This document shows, one piece after another, positions 63,611-64,000 of a stretch of DNA of 64,000 nucleotides. The number at the start of each line of letters is the position of its first letter. Positions within the stretch are counted from its first letter, which is position 1. The translations under genes were made by a program, and so were the position numbers. Below the pieces are notes generated by a model. The model had not been told where the DNA came from. It saw only the letters and a program-made list of their open reading frames with translations, and ran no database searches. The stretch spans positions 8,246,001 through 8,310,000 of the forward strand of contig OU612068.1 in assembly GCA_914767715.1 (NCBI GenBank), given 5' to 3'. The DNA is from Membranipora membranacea (Eukaryota > Bryozoa > Gymnolaemata > Cheilostomatida > Membraniporidae).

Positions 63611-64000
63611 GTATGTGAAGATCTCACTGCAACCATTTATAAGATATTGCATCTGCATCGGGCATAATGCATCGTCAAAATGCATCATGATGATGTATTA
63701 GCTGTGGCACTACAAGGTTTTTTCACAAGCACAAGGCAAAAACTCAAGTTGCCAGGCAGAAACAATTTTATGATTAAGTGAAGGCCATCAATATTTTCAT
63801 TTCCGTAGATAGATTAGAAGTTGTCCGTTTAATCAATAATTAATGTTATGTGCAGAGGGAAAATCTTTGAAGCACTCAAAAAAAGCTGGCAGCGTGTAAA
63901 TGACCCATTCACATGTAAATGCTCATAACAATGCCCTCGCCACTCTTTGACAATAGGCCGGATGAACAACAAATGAATGACGAGTATAAGTGCGCTCATG

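Overview
This is a metazoan nuclear contig. It is A+T-rich and intron-rich, with consistent GT-AG splice sites, introns mostly of about 0.3-2 kb, and a TGF-beta superfamily type II receptor, a gene class restricted to animals. The proteins are clearly divergent from vertebrate ones. That, together with many tRNA-derived SINE pieces, foldback elements and non-LTR retrotransposon debris, suggests a marine invertebrate. I cannot fix the phylum from this sequence. All gene models below were built by reading splice sites and codon phase by eye. The sums of exon lengths close exactly in frame for the NHL, receptor, adaptor and proline/tryptophan-module genes.

Layout, left to right. (1) 1-15978, plus: the 3' part of a single-pass membrane protein with NHL repeats. 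A 6 kb intron carries a 5'-truncated R2/NeSL-type (restriction-like endonuclease) retrotransposon fragment. A short type II membrane-protein ORF lies antisense in its first intron. (2) 17482-22621, minus: a complete nine-exon activin type II receptor-like serine/threonine kinase (about 569 aa). (3) 25609-40735, plus: a 14-exon SHB/SHF-family adaptor (about 860 aa) with YxxPW motifs and a C-terminal SH2 domain; its introns hold SINEs, palindromes and a transposon-arm copy. (4) 42735-45220: a foldback element with about 430-bp inverted arms. (5) 46168-47386, plus: a rhodopsin-class GPCR carrying three apparent single-base lesions, hence a pseudogene call. (6) 48590-59023, minus: a 17-exon, about 838-aa unrecognised membrane protein whose N-terminus is built from exon-encoded proline/tryptophan modules. 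(7) 59820-61380, minus: a decayed LINE. (8) 63431-63610, plus: one C-type lectin-like domain exon of a gene that continues past the right edge.

Functionally the window is a set of independent cell-surface and signalling genes (NHL receptor, TGF-beta/activin receptor, SH2 adaptor, GPCR, novel membrane protein, lectin), not an operon-like system. The least explained gene is the membrane protein at 48590-59023. The most conspicuous non-coding signal is a density of inverted repeats of several unrelated kinds.
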